In this document: positions 31,399 through 40,286 of the stretch, in pieces
Layout of the letters: each line of letters begins with the position of its first letter
How positions within the stretch are numbered: position 1 is the first letter of the stretch
DNA from: JAEUJM01 sp041908445
GTDB lineage: Bacteria; Actinomycetota; Acidimicrobiia; Acidimicrobiales; DATDAH01
Length of the DNA stretch: 64,000 nucleotides
Direction: 5' to 3'
Assembly: GCA_041908445.1 (NCBI GenBank)
Contig: JAYRFK010000052.1
Location: forward strand, 62,001-126,000
Made by a program: the position numbers and the translations under genes
The notes under the pieces: model-generated
What the model saw: the letters and a program-made list of their open reading frames with translations, nothing else
Databases searched by the model: none
What the model was told of the DNA's origin: nothing

Positions 31399-33654
31399 GT
31401 GACCGACACCGCTGACACCACCACCCACTACCGCACCTGCCCGCTGTGCGAGGCCACCTGCGGGCTGGAGATCACGACCCGGGGTGACGAGGTGGTGCGC
31501 ATCCGCGGCGACCGGGACGACGTGTTCAGCCACGGGTTCATCTGCCCCAAGGGCTCGACCCTCAAGCAGCTCCACACCGACCCCGACCGCCTGCGCCGGC
31601 CGATGGTCCGCACCGGGGAGGGCGCCGACGCCACCTGGGCCGAGGTGGGCTGGGACGAGGCCTTCGCCGAGATCGAGCGCCGCCTCCTGCCCCTGATCGA
31701 GGAGCACGGCCGCGACGCCGTGGCGCTGTACCTGGGCAACCCCACGGTCCACAACCTCGGCGCCGGCATCTACGCCCGGGCCCTGATCACGGCGCTCGCG
31801 AGCCGCAACCTCTACTCGGCCAGCACGGTCGACCAGATGCCCCGCCACGTCTCGTGCGGCGCCATGTACGGCAGCCCCGACGCCATCCCCGTCCCCGACC
31901 TCGACCGCACGAGCCACCTCCTCATGCTGGGCGCCAACCCCTACGAGTCGAACGGCAGCCTCTGCACCGCCCCCGACTTCCCCGGTCGGCTCGAGGCCAT
32001 CCGCGAGCGGGGCGGCAAGGTCGTGGTGGTCGACCCCCGCCTCACCCGCACCGCCAAGAACGCCGACGAGCACGTGCCCATCCGGCCCGGCGCCGACGGC
32101 CACCTGCTGCTGGCGATGGTCCACGTGCTGTTCGACGAGGGCCTCGCCCTCGACCTCGACCCGGCCCTCTACGCCGGCGCTGAGGCCCTCCGCGAGGCCG
32201 TCGCACCGTTCTCGCCGGAGGCGGTCGCCGGGCACACCGGGATCGACGCCGAGACCATCCGGCGCCTCACCCGCGAGGTCGCCGCCGCCGAGTCCGCCGC
32301 CGTGTACGGCCGCATCGGCACCAACACCGTCGCCTTCGGCACCGTCGCCTCGTGGGCGTCCGACCTCGTCTCCGCCCTCACCGGCAACCTCGACCGGCCC
32401 GGCGGGATGATGTGGCCGCTGGCCCTCACCGGCGCCAAGGGCTCGGCCAAGGGCCGTGGCTTCAGCACCGGCCGCTCGACCAGCCGGGTGAAGGGCCACC
32501 CCGAGGTCCGCAGCGAGTTCCCCATCGCCACCCTCGCCGACGAGATCGAGACCGAGGGGCCCGGCCAGGTCCGTGCCCTCATCACCCTCGCCGGCAACCC
32601 GGCGCGCTCGGCGCCGAACAGCGATCGCCTCGAGACGGCGCTGGCGTCGCTCACCTTCATGGTCTGCATCGACCCGTACCTGAACGAGACGACGCGGCAC
32701 GCCGACGTGATCCTGCCGCCGCCCGACGCCCTCGAGAAGAGCCACTACGACCTGGCCTTCACCACCCTGTCGGTGCGCAACGTGGCCAACTACTCGCCGG
32801 CGGTCTTCCCGACCGACCCCGTCGAGCAGCTCCCCGAGCACACCATCCTCGCCCGCCTCGCCCTCGTGCTCAGCGGCATGGGCGCCACGGCGGACCCGGC
32901 GATCATCGACGGGCTCGTGCTCGACCGGGTGCTCAGCCGGGCCACCAAGCCCGGCGGCGTGGCCGAGGGCAAGACCACGGCCGACCTGATCGGGATGATG
33001 ACGGCCGACGAGGGCCCCGAGCAGGTGCTCGAGGGGATGATCCGCACCGGCGCCTACGGCGACGGCTTCGGGGCGAACCCCGACGGCGTCACCTTCCAGA
33101 CCCTGCTCGACCACCCGCACGGCCTCGACCTCGGCGCGCTCGAGCCCCGGCTCCCCGAGGTGCTCAAGACCCCGAGCGGCCAGGTGGAGCTCGCCCCCGA
33201 CGGTTTCCTCGCCGACCTCCCCCGACTGGTGGACGCGATGGACGACGCCGCCGAGCCGAACGGCCACCTGACGCTGATCGGACGGCGCCACGTGCGCTCG
33301 AACAACTCGTGGATGCACAACGTCGAGGTGCTGGTGAAGGGCAAGGACCGCTGCACCCTGCAGGTCCACCCCGACGACGCCGCCCGCCTCGGCCTCACCG
33401 ACGGCGGTCAGGCCGAGGTCGCGTCACGGGTGGGCAAGGTGGTCGCCCCCGTGGAGGTCACCGACGAGATCCTCGCCGGCGTGGTGTCGCTGCCCCACGG
33501 GTGGGGCCACGACGACCCCGCCACCCGCATGGCGGTCGCCACCCGCCACGCCGGCGTGAACGTCAACCTCCTGACCGACGACGGCGAGCTCGACCCGCTG
33601 TCGGGCAACGCCGTGCTCAACGGCGTCCCCGTCACCGTCACCCCCGCCGGCTGA
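31399..33654 (+). CDS. Molybdopterin-dependent oxidoreductase with 4Fe-4S cluster (DMSO reductase family)
   Basis: 751 residues from a GTG after GAGGGGG. Cys14, Cys17, Cys21 and Cys49 (CPLCEATCGLEI, then FICPKG) bind a [4Fe-4S] cluster. MLGANPYESNGS and VVDPRLTRTAKNAD contact bis-MGD, and the C-terminal RRHVRSNNSWMHN with LPHGWGH is the MoCo-binding cap. C153 in RHVSCGAMYGSP lies where the Mo ligand is expected, though this is not certain. No Tat signal, so it is cytoplasmic. No electron-transfer partner gene is adjacent. Substrate unknown. Confidence 0.88.
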   Translation: MTDTADTTTHYRTCPLCEATCGLEITTRGDEVVRIRGDRDDVFSHGFICPKGSTLKQLHTDPDRLRRPMVRTGEGADATWAEVGWDEAFAEIERRLLPLIEEHGRDAVALYLGNPTVHNLGAGIYARALITALASRNLYSASTVDQMPRHVSCGAMYGSPDAIPVPDLDRTSHLLMLGANPYESNGSLCTAPDFPGRLEAIRERGGKVVVVDPRLTRTAKNADEHVPIRPGADGHLLLAMVHVLFDEGLALDLDPALYAGAEALREAVAPFSPEAVAGHTGIDAETIRRLTREVAAAESAAVYGRIGTNTVAFGTVASWASDLVSALTGNLDRPGGMMWPLALTGAKGSAKGRGFSTGRSTSRVKGHPEVRSEFPIATLADEIETEGPGQVRALITLAGNPARSAPNSDRLETALASLTFMVCIDPYLNETTRHADVILPPPDALEKSHYDLAFTTLSVRNVANYSPAVFPTDPVEQLPEHTILARLALVLSGMGATADPAIIDGLVLDRVLSRATKPGGVAEGKTTADLIGMMTADEGPEQVLEGMIRTGAYGDGFGANPDGVTFQTLLDHPHGLDLGALEPRLPEVLKTPSGQVELAPDGFLADLPRLVDAMDDAAEPNGHLTLIGRRHVRSNNSWMHNVEVLVKGKDRCTLQVHPDDAARLGLTDGGQAEVASRVGKVVAPVEVTDEILAGVVSLPHGWGHDDPATRMAVATRHAGVNVNLLTDDGELDPLSGNAVLNGVPVTVTPAG

Positions 33655-33694
33655 CCCCACCGGGGTTCCCGGACTCGTGATCTGGCGTCGCTCG

Positions 33695-33711
33695 CGCCCG
33701 CCATGCGGGCG
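33695..33711. terminator. Small hairpin between convergent genes
   Basis: CGCCCGC and GCGGGCG flank CAT in the gap between the molybdopterin enzyme stop and the CMD-family stop. Only 7 bp and no T-run. Confidence 0.35.
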
Positions 33712-33734
33712 GCAATGACGCAAGAACGGGCAGG

Positions 33735-34385
33735 TCAGTCGGCGTCGGGGCGGCTGATGCCGGCGCCGACGTCGTAGCCGGAGAAGCCCTCGGGGCCGGC
33801 GACCTCGACGATCGGGTCGTCGCGGTCGTCCCACTCGGTGCGCAGGGCGCGGCTCATGATCGCGTGCATCACGTACATCGACGTGATGTAGGTGAGCTCG
33901 ATGATCTCGACGTCGCTCAGGTGCTCGCGCAGCTTGGCGAAGAGTGCGTCGTGGACCCGGCCGCCCTGCAACGCCAGCGCATCCGTGTACGCCAGCACGG
34001 CACGCTCCACCTCGGTGAACTCGTCGGACGCACCCCAGTAGGCGATGGCCTGGATCTTCGCCTCGGGCATCCCGAGCACCCGGCACGACTTGCAGTGCTG
34101 CGAGAACACGAACTGGCTGCCCACCGCCCACCCGGCGCGGGTCTGGCCGAGCTCGCGGAGCACGGGATCGAGGGTGCGCTTCGGGCTCTGGTAGAGGCCG
34201 AAGCCGGCGACGGCGTGCTCGAACACCTCGGGCGCCGCCGCGAAGACGGTCCACCAGTCGCCGGGCGTCCCCGTCGTCGTCCCCGGCTCGGCCACCGGGT
34301 CGCGCTCGCCGAAGAGGTGGTCGTACATCATCGTGACGATCGGCGCCGTCACCTCGCTGCGGGGGATCTCACGGAGTCGGGGCAT
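33735..34385 (-). CDS. Carboxymuconolactone decarboxylase/AhpD-like protein
   Basis: 216 residues from the ATG at 34385. It contains the CMD-type block VGSQFVFSQHCKSCRVLG with C98 and C101 in a CXXC and H97 before them, then LAYTDALALQGGRVHD and LTYITSMYVMHAIMSRAL. AhpD-like members use the CXXC for peroxide or disulfide chemistry; others are decarboxylases. The function here cannot be chosen. It is divergent from a VOC protein with 73 bases between. Confidence 0.8.
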   Translation of the reverse strand: MPRLREIPRSEVTAPIVTMMYDHLFGERDPVAEPGTTTGTPGDWWTVFAAAPEVFEHAVAGFGLYQSPKRTLDPVLRELGQTRAGWAVGSQFVFSQHCKSCRVLGMPEAKIQAIAYWGASDEFTEVERAVLAYTDALALQGGRVHDALFAKLREHLSDVEIIELTYITSMYVMHAIMSRALRTEWDDRDDPIVEVAGPEGFSGYDVGAGISRPDAD

Positions 34386-34458
34386 GGCGCATGCTCGCAC
34401 GCCCCGGGCATACGGGGGCGCGCCCCGGCGTTGGGGCGACGGACGAGAGGAGCCGACC

Positions 34459-34914
34459 ATGGAAGTGAAAGAGCTCGGGCACCTGGTGCTCTACGTGCGG
34501 GACCTCGAGCGGTCGGTCGCCTTCTACCGCGACGTGCTCGGCTGGAAGCCGGCCTTCCCCGACGCCGACCTGCCCTTCCCGGCCATGGCCTTCTCGAGCG
34601 GCCGCACCCACCACGAGCTGCTGCTCATCGAGGTCGGCCACGACGCCGCCCCGCTCCCCGCCGGCCGGCGGGTGGGGCTCTACCACTTCGGCCTGAAGGT
34701 GGGCGACAGCGACGACGAGCTCCGCGAGGCCCTCGCCACGATCCAGGCCGCCGGCGTGCCCATCGCCGGGGCGAGCGACCACACGGTCACCCACAGCCTC
34801 TACATCCACGACCCCGACGGCAACGAGATCGAGCTCTACATCGACGTGCCGGGCGTCGACTGGGTGAACAACCCGGAGCTCATCATGAACCCCATCAAGC
34901 CGCTGCGCCTGTAG
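34459..34914 (+). CDS. VOC family protein (extradiol-dioxygenase/glyoxalase-like)
   Basis: 151 residues from an ATG preceded by GAGAGGAG. LGHLVLYVRDLERSVAFYRD and YHFGLKVGDSDDELREAL are the two module starts. YIHDPDGNEIELYID provides the final Glu ligand, and candidate ligands include His8 and the His in LYHFGL. The architecture is that of type I extradiol dioxygenases or related lyases. Substrate unknown; the neighbouring AhpD-like gene is divergent. Confidence 0.85.
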   Translation: MEVKELGHLVLYVRDLERSVAFYRDVLGWKPAFPDADLPFPAMAFSSGRTHHELLLIEVGHDAAPLPAGRRVGLYHFGLKVGDSDDELREALATIQAAGVPIAGASDHTVTHSLYIHDPDGNEIELYIDVPGVDWVNNPELIMNPIKPLRL

Positions 34915-34930
34915 CCGCCGGAGGCGGCGG

Positions 34931-36976
34931 TCAGAACAGGATGGCGGCGGGGCGGGCCGCGGTCGCGGACCAGGCGTCGGTGGTCCAGGCGAGGCGGTAC
35001 AGCCACGTCACCGCCACGCCGCGGGTGGCGGTGTCCTTCGGGCGGAAGCGGCGGCCGGCGGCGGGGTCGTCGACGAGGCCGTGGTGGTCGGCCCAGTCGA
35101 GGGCCGCCTGGTAGTAGGCGCCCCGCCGGGTGTCGGTGAACCCGTGGTGGTCGGTGACCGTCGGCGACCCCAGTGCCTTCCAGACCATGACCACGAGCTG
35201 GGCGCGTGTGACCGGGTCCTTCGGGCGGTAGCTGCCGTCCCGGAACCCGGTGAGCACGCCGGTGGCGACCGCCCAGTCGACCGCACCGGCGTAGGGGGCC
35301 GAGGCCGGCACGTCGGAGAACGACCGGTGCGGGGCGCCGGGCTCGTCGAGCAGGTGCCAGAGGAAGGCCACGGCCTGGCTGCGCTTGAGGTTGCGGGTGG
35401 GCCGGAAGGTGTCGTCCGGGAAGCCGGCGGCCACGTCGAACCAGGTCGCCCAGTCGACCGCCGAGTCGAGCGAGGTGGGGACGTCGGCGTAGCCGTTGGG
35501 TGGGCAGCACACGAAGTCGGCGACCGGCGTGGCCGCGGTCTCCGCGCTGCGGGCGCCCTCGCCGACGCCGTTGCGGGCGGCGACCGAGTACCGGTAGGTG
35601 ACGCCGTTGGCCACGTCCTCGTCGAGGTACGAGCGTTGGCCGGCCGTGAAGGCGGTCGGCAGCACGACACCGTCGCGGTAGAGGCGGTAGCCCGTGACGG
35701 CGCTGCCGCCGTTCGCCGCCGGCGGCGACCAGGCCACGCTCACCGAGCCGTCGGCTGCGGTCGCCGCCGGGGCCGCGGGCGCCGACGGGACCGTGACGGG
35801 CACGGCCGCCAGGGGGTCGGTCAGCGCTCCCGCCCCCGAGGCGTTGAGCGCCGACAGCCGGTAGCGGTAGGTCGTGCCGTTCGTGAGCCCGGTGTCGGTG
35901 AACGAGCGCGTGGCCCCGTTGGGCGTGGTGTGGACGAGGGTGCCGTTGCGGTAGACGCGGTAGCCGGTGATGGCGCCGCCCCCGTCGTCCGCCGGCGGGG
36001 TCCACGAGAGCGCGACCTGCCCGTTGCCGGGCGTGGCCACCACGGACTGCGGGGCGGTGGCGAGGTTCGGGGTCGCCTGGATCCGGGCGGCGACCACCAC
36101 CCCCATGCCGGCCATCCCGGTGGCGTTGGGATGGATGGGCGCGGCCTGCAGCAGGCGGGGGATGATCCCCTCGACCCAGCGGACGCCGTCGTCCTGGCAG
36201 GCGTCGTGCCCGATCCCCGGCGTGTAGACGTCGACGTAGCGGGCGCCGTTGGCCACCGCGGTCGACGCGAGCATCGCGTTCAGCTCCTTGTTCTTCGCCC
36301 GCAGCCAGGGCAGGTCCGAGTTGGAGAGGGGCACCGAGGGCCAGCAGCCGCCACCGGACTCGGGCAGGATCGCCGGGTAGCCCACGACGTAGATGCGGGC
36401 GTGGGGCGCCCGCTGGCGGATGCCCTGGATCACCGCCGCCACGTCCGGGGCGGTGGCGGCGATGCGCTGGCTGATCTCGTCGACCCCGTTGCGCACGTAG
36501 TCGGGCCGGCACACGGCGCTCAGCGGGATGATCGCGACGCAGTTCTTGATGATCTCGGAGAACCCGATGTCATTGCCGCCGATGCCCAGGGTGACGATGT
36601 CGGTGTCGGCGCTGAGGGCGTCGAACTGCGGCGGGTTCGGGCCGGGGGTGACGCCCTGCGCGTTGGCCATGTCGGGCGTCTCGGCACCGCTGCAGCTCAC
36701 GTCGGTCAGCGACAGGCCGAGGGCCTGGGCCACGACGTGGGGGTAGTCGCGGCTCGAGCGCAGGCACCCCGCCGGCTGCCCGTCCTGGTCGGGGATCAGC
36801 GGGCCCGACGTGTACGAGTCCCCGAGGGCGACGTAGTCGTCGTTGTCCGCCGCCCCGGCCGGCGCCGGCGTGGGGCCCGCAACCGCGAGCAGCGACGCCG
36901 ACAGCGCCAGCACGACCAGTGCCGCGACGCGCCTCGCCCGGCGCGCGCGTCCTGTTCCCCTCGTCTGCCCCCGCAC
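34931..36976 (-). CDS. Secreted SGNH esterase with two Fn3 and three SLH domains
   Basis: 681 residues from a GTG at 36976. A basic signal peptide (1-42) leads to an SGNH/GDSL domain (46-300) with nucleophile S54 in YVALGDSYTSG, block III LGIGGNDIGF and block V IHPNATGM (H282). The Asp three residues before that His is missing, as in Streptomyces lipases that use a dyad. Fibronectin type III domains follow at about 305-395 and 397-487. Three S-layer homology repeats lie at about 495-545, 552-602 and 612-662 (SDVPASAPYAGAVDWAVATG is one). It should be bound to the wall through SLH and hydrolyse an ester or glycan acyl group outside. The open frame continues upstream without homology. Confidence 0.9.
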   Translation of the reverse strand: MRGQTRGTGRARRARRVAALVVLALSASLLAVAGPTPAPAGAADNDDYVALGDSYTSGPLIPDQDGQPAGCLRSSRDYPHVVAQALGLSLTDVSCSGAETPDMANAQGVTPGPNPPQFDALSADTDIVTLGIGGNDIGFSEIIKNCVAIIPLSAVCRPDYVRNGVDEISQRIAATAPDVAAVIQGIRQRAPHARIYVVGYPAILPESGGGCWPSVPLSNSDLPWLRAKNKELNAMLASTAVANGARYVDVYTPGIGHDACQDDGVRWVEGIIPRLLQAAPIHPNATGMAGMGVVVAARIQATPNLATAPQSVVATPGNGQVALSWTPPADDGGGAITGYRVYRNGTLVHTTPNGATRSFTDTGLTNGTTYRYRLSALNASGAGALTDPLAAVPVTVPSAPAAPAATAADGSVSVAWSPPAANGGSAVTGYRLYRDGVVLPTAFTAGQRSYLDEDVANGVTYRYSVAARNGVGEGARSAETAATPVADFVCCPPNGYADVPTSLDSAVDWATWFDVAAGFPDDTFRPTRNLKRSQAVAFLWHLLDEPGAPHRSFSDVPASAPYAGAVDWAVATGVLTGFRDGSYRPKDPVTRAQLVVMVWKALGSPTVTDHHGFTDTRRGAYYQAALDWADHHGLVDDPAAGRRFRPKDTATRGVAVTWLYRLAWTTDAWSATAARPAAILF

Positions 36977-37008
36977 GGCGCCATTCTGGCCCGCAGACCG
37001 TGGGTCTG

Positions 37009-38055
37009 TCAGGCGCCCACGGTGCGGGCCACGTCGGTGGGGGCCCCGGCGACGAGCACGTACTCGAGGTTGCGTAGGTGCGACACCTCCCCCACCCGCT
37101 GGCCGGCGGGGTTGTGGATCCCGATCTGGGCGCCGACGTAGCGCTTCGAGTCGAAGGCCAGCACCTCGACCGCACCGCGCACCCGGCACGCGTCGACCAG
37201 CTCGTCGAGGGTCAGCCAGGATTCGTCGTTGTAGGAGAGGATCAGCACCCGGGCGTCGACGTCGGCAACCACCGACCGCAGCGCGTCGGGCCCGGCCCCC
37301 TTGGCGTTGAAGGCGCTCTTGGTCGCCGGGTCCCGGGCGTCGACGCGCTTGCAGGCCACGCCGTAGTGCTCGGGCGCGTCCCAGGCGACCAGCGTCTCCC
37401 ACACGTGGTAGTTCGTGAAGTAGCGGTGCTGGTTGTAGGGCGGATCGAGGTAGGCGACGTCGAAGGGACCGAGCGAGCCGGCCACCTCGAGGGCGTCGGC
37501 CCGCAGCGCCCGGCCCGGGCCCGGGAGCAGCTCGGGGCGGCGCAGCTCGAGGGCCTTGAACGACCGCGGCGCCCACTGCTTCACGTAGGCCATCTGCACG
37601 CCGGTCGTGGAGTCGACCCGGTCGGCGGCCTCGATGAGGCTGGTGAGCAGCACCGGCTCGAGGGGGTCGCCGGCGAAGTCGGCGGCGATGGCGTCGCGGA
37701 TGGCGTCCACCCGCTCGCCGTTGAAGGGCTGGAAGAAGCGGGACGCGACGCAGAAGGTCTCGGTGAAGTAGCCCGACCTGCCGGGCAGGGCGGCGAGGTG
37801 GGCGAGGGCGGCGTCGAGGGCCCGCTCGTCGACGGTCCCGGCGTCGAGCTCGACGTAGCAGCGGGCGAACACCTCGCTGTAGCGGGCGGTGTCGACGGCG
37901 GTGACGTGGGCGCCGCGGCGCTTGAGCTCCTGCGCCACCCGGGTCGTGCCCGTGAACAGGTCGAGCGCGGTCGCCGGCCGCCCCCCGGTCGCCGCCGAGT
38001 ACAGCTCGCCCAGCACCGGCACCAGCCGCCGCTTCGACCCCAGGTACTTGATCAT
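37009..38055 (-). CDS. Solitary N6-adenine DNA methyltransferase, D12/Dam class
   Basis: 348 residues starting at MIKYLGSKRRLVPVLGEL, the typical D12-class opening (KYxGSK). The SAM-binding motif I is LDLFTGTTRVAQ, and the catalytic motif IV is AYLDPPYNQH (D204-Y207). A target-recognition region lies between. No restriction endonuclease, specificity subunit or Vsr gene is adjacent, so it is an orphan methylase, perhaps regulatory. An earlier start 16 codons upstream is possible, but the ATG at 38055 matches the family. The SLH esterase gene starts 32 nt downstream in the same direction. Confidence 0.88.
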   Translation of the reverse strand: MIKYLGSKRRLVPVLGELYSAATGGRPATALDLFTGTTRVAQELKRRGAHVTAVDTARYSEVFARCYVELDAGTVDERALDAALAHLAALPGRSGYFTETFCVASRFFQPFNGERVDAIRDAIAADFAGDPLEPVLLTSLIEAADRVDSTTGVQMAYVKQWAPRSFKALELRRPELLPGPGRALRADALEVAGSLGPFDVAYLDPPYNQHRYFTNYHVWETLVAWDAPEHYGVACKRVDARDPATKSAFNAKGAGPDALRSVVADVDARVLILSYNDESWLTLDELVDACRVRGAVEVLAFDSKRYVGAQIGIHNPAGQRVGEVSHLRNLEYVLVAGAPTDVARTVGA

Positions 38056-38151
38056 GCCCGCCGACGAGTGTGCCCGACCCGCCGGTGCGGCGGCGGGACG
38101 CACCCGACCATCCCGAAATGAGGGGCCCCTCGAACGCCAGGATTGCGTTCA

Positions 38152-39231
38152 ATGGAACGCCGCCGTCGCCGATGGGAAGGGATGCGACGGCGGCCGATCC
38201 TCGTCCTCCTCGCGTGCGTGGCGACGGCGGCAGCGACGCTCGCCTCCCCCGTTCCCCCGGCGGAGGCGGCGACCACCGGCTCGCTCACGATCGTGGTGGA
38301 CACCGCGCCGAGCGACGGGGTGGACGTCGGGTTCACGGGCTGCCTCGGCTCGGGCTGCGGGCGCTTCACCCTCGACGACGACGGCGGCACCGACGCCACG
38401 CTCCCCGACCGGATCACGGCGACCGGGCTCGCGCCGGGCACGTACACCGTCACCCAGGACCCGTCGGCGGATTGGACGCTCACCGGCCTGCGCTGCGTCG
38501 GTGGCGGGACGACGGACCTCGCTGCCGGACGGGCGACGATCGAGCTCACCGACGGGGCCGCCGTCACCTGCACGTTCAAGTCGTGGGCGCCGTGGATCGA
38601 CGTGGTGCACGACACCAGCCCCGACGACGCCCGCGACTTCACCTACACCGGGTGCCTCGACGCCGACTGCGGCTCGTTCGTGCTCGACGGCGACCCCACC
38701 TCGGCGACGCCCAGCACGGTCCGGGCCAGCCACCTCCGCTTCGGCACGTACACCGTCACGCTCGAGCGCGACCCGTTGTGGACGGTGACCAACATCATCT
38801 GCGGCGGCACCCCCGTGCGGGACCTGCCCGGGCAGCGCGTGATCATCGTGGTCGACCAACCGTCGGACAACGTGTCGTGCCGGTTCACCGTCGAGACCGA
38901 GCGGCTCACCGTGGTGGTCGATGACCTCGCGGGGTCAGGCGGCGACCACACCTTCTCGAGTTGCCTCGTGGGCGCGGACTGCGGGGGCTTCACCCTCGAC
39001 GACGACGACTTCACCGACGCCACCAACGCCGATCGGGTGTCGTCCGGGCCGGTGCCCGCCGGCACGTACGCCATCACTCTCGACGACGACCCCGACCGCG
39101 AGGTCGTCGCGATCGGGTGCTCGTCCGGCGTCTTCACGACCGACCTCGCCGCCCGGCGGGCGACGGTGGCGCTCGCACCGAGCCAGCACCCGGTCTGCAC
39201 CTTCACGACCCGACCGACCGGCGAGTCGTGA
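38152..39231 (+). CDS. Secreted protein with three prealbumin-like (SpaA-type) repeats
   Basis: About 359 residues. A signal peptide ends near VPPAEAA. Three homologous domains of about 100 residues follow, each with TGCL..GCG or SCLVGADCG cysteine pairs, a LDDDGGTDAT-like acidic turn, the strand GTYTVTQDP / GTYTVTLER / GTYAITLDD, and a closing VTCTF / VSCRF / VCTFT. This resembles the prealbumin-like fold of surface proteins. There is no LPXTG or C-terminal anchor, so it is probably released or held non-covalently. The ATG at 38182 beside GGGAAGG is an alternative start. Role unknown. Confidence 0.75.
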   Translation: MERRRRRWEGMRRRPILVLLACVATAAATLASPVPPAEAATTGSLTIVVDTAPSDGVDVGFTGCLGSGCGRFTLDDDGGTDATLPDRITATGLAPGTYTVTQDPSADWTLTGLRCVGGGTTDLAAGRATIELTDGAAVTCTFKSWAPWIDVVHDTSPDDARDFTYTGCLDADCGSFVLDGDPTSATPSTVRASHLRFGTYTVTLERDPLWTVTNIICGGTPVRDLPGQRVIIVVDQPSDNVSCRFTVETERLTVVVDDLAGSGGDHTFSSCLVGADCGGFTLDDDDFTDATNADRVSSGPVPAGTYAITLDDDPDREVVAIGCSSGVFTTDLAARRATVALAPSQHPVCTFTTRPTGES

Positions 39232-39282
39232 CCCCCGCGCCCCGGCTCTCAGGACGGGGCGCCGGCGGCCGACGGAAGCGCC

Positions 39283-39390
39283 ATGGCACTGCGTCGACAC
39301 GTCCTCGCGGTGGTCGGGGCGGTCGTGGCGGTGGCGGCGGCGCTGGCGATCAGCCAGCCGCAGCTCGTCACGTCGTTCGTCCACCTCTGA
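39283..39390 (+). CDS. Possible 35-residue membrane peptide
   Basis: MALRRHVLAVVGAVVAVAAA followed by LAISQPQLVTSFVHL and TGA. A basic N-terminus and one hydrophobic helix are seen; a GGAAGCG sits just upstream of the ATG. It lies between the prealbumin-like and YceI genes. Too short to be sure from sequence alone. Confidence 0.35.
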   Translation: MALRRHVLAVVGAVVAVAAALAISQPQLVTSFVHL

Positions 39391-39484
39391 TCGCTCTGAT
39401 CGCCTGACCCGGCTTCCCACGAAAACCCACGGAATGCGAGGGATTCCCAGCGTGCTCTGAGGTTCACGGGCCAAGCTGTCGGCC

Positions 39485-40231
39485 ATGTCGTTCTCGGAGA
39501 CCGTCCGCAAGCCGAGGTTCTGGCTGATCGCCGTGCCCGTGGTGATCGTCCTCGCCGTCGTGGTGGGGCCGTTCGTCTACATCAACTTCATCAAGGAGGA
39601 CGCGCCGGACCCGCTCGACTTCGACGACATCGCCACGGCGACCTCGACCACCGCCGGCGCCACCGACACCACGGCGGCCGACGACGGCGGCACCCCGGTG
39701 AGCGACGGCATCGAGGGCACGTGGGAGGTGGCCGCGGGCTCGACCGCTGGGTACCGGGCCACCGAGGTCCTGTTCGGCCAGAGCACCGAGGGCGCCGGCC
39801 GCACCGAGGACGTCACCGGCACGATGGTGATCGAGGGCACGAGCGCCACGGAAGCGACCTTCGAGGTCGACCTCACCACGCTGACCAGCGACGAGGATCG
39901 CCGCGACGGGCAAGTGCAGAGCCGCATCCTCGAGACGAGCCAGTTCCCCACGGCCACCTTCGAGCTCACCGAGCCCGTCGACTTCGGCACCGAGCCCGCC
40001 GACCTCGAGGAGATCACCGTTGAGGCCACCGGCGACCTCACGGTGCACGGCGTCACCAACTCGGTGACCGTCGACCTCGTCGCCCGTCGCAACGGCGACG
40101 CCATCGAGGTGACCGGGTCCGTGCCGATCACCTGGTCGGACTTCGAGATCAACGACCCCAGCGGCGGCCCCGCCCAGGTCGAGGACAGCGGCACGATGGA
40201 GTTCGCGCTCACCTTCTCCAAGACCGCCTGA
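39485..40231 (+). CDS. Membrane-anchored YceI family protein
   Basis: 248 residues. An N-terminal transmembrane anchor (12-34) and a Thr-rich linker precede the YceI lipocalin-like beta barrel from about 76: GTWEVAAGSTAGYRATEVLF, FEVDLTTLTSDEDRRDGQV, LTVHGVTNSVTVDL and VPITWSDFEINDP. YceI proteins bind amphiphilic isoprenoids such as polyprenyl chains outside the membrane. No cytochrome b561 partner is adjacent. Small direct repeats CTCTGATCG lie upstream at about 39386-39403. Confidence 0.88.
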   Translation: MSFSETVRKPRFWLIAVPVVIVLAVVVGPFVYINFIKEDAPDPLDFDDIATATSTTAGATDTTAADDGGTPVSDGIEGTWEVAAGSTAGYRATEVLFGQSTEGAGRTEDVTGTMVIEGTSATEATFEVDLTTLTSDEDRRDGQVQSRILETSQFPTATFELTEPVDFGTEPADLEEITVEATGDLTVHGVTNSVTVDLVARRNGDAIEVTGSVPITWSDFEINDPSGGPAQVEDSGTMEFALTFSKTA

Positions 40232-40251
40232 AACCGGACACCCCCCTTCGG

Positions 40252-40257
40252 TAGCCT
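40252..40257 (+). promoter_or_regulatory. -10 hexamer TAGCCT for the Vgb-RTX gene
   Basis: TAGCCT lies 29 nt before the ATG at 40287, leaving a short leader that contains GGGGAGGGG as a Shine-Dalgarno. Confidence 0.45.
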
Positions 40258-40286
40258 CGTCAGCAACGGCGAATGGGGAGGGGCCC

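Noticed and set aside
37009..38055. Restriction-modification system
   Set aside because: Flanking genes are an SLH esterase and a prealbumin-like protein; no nuclease or specificity gene is adjacent.
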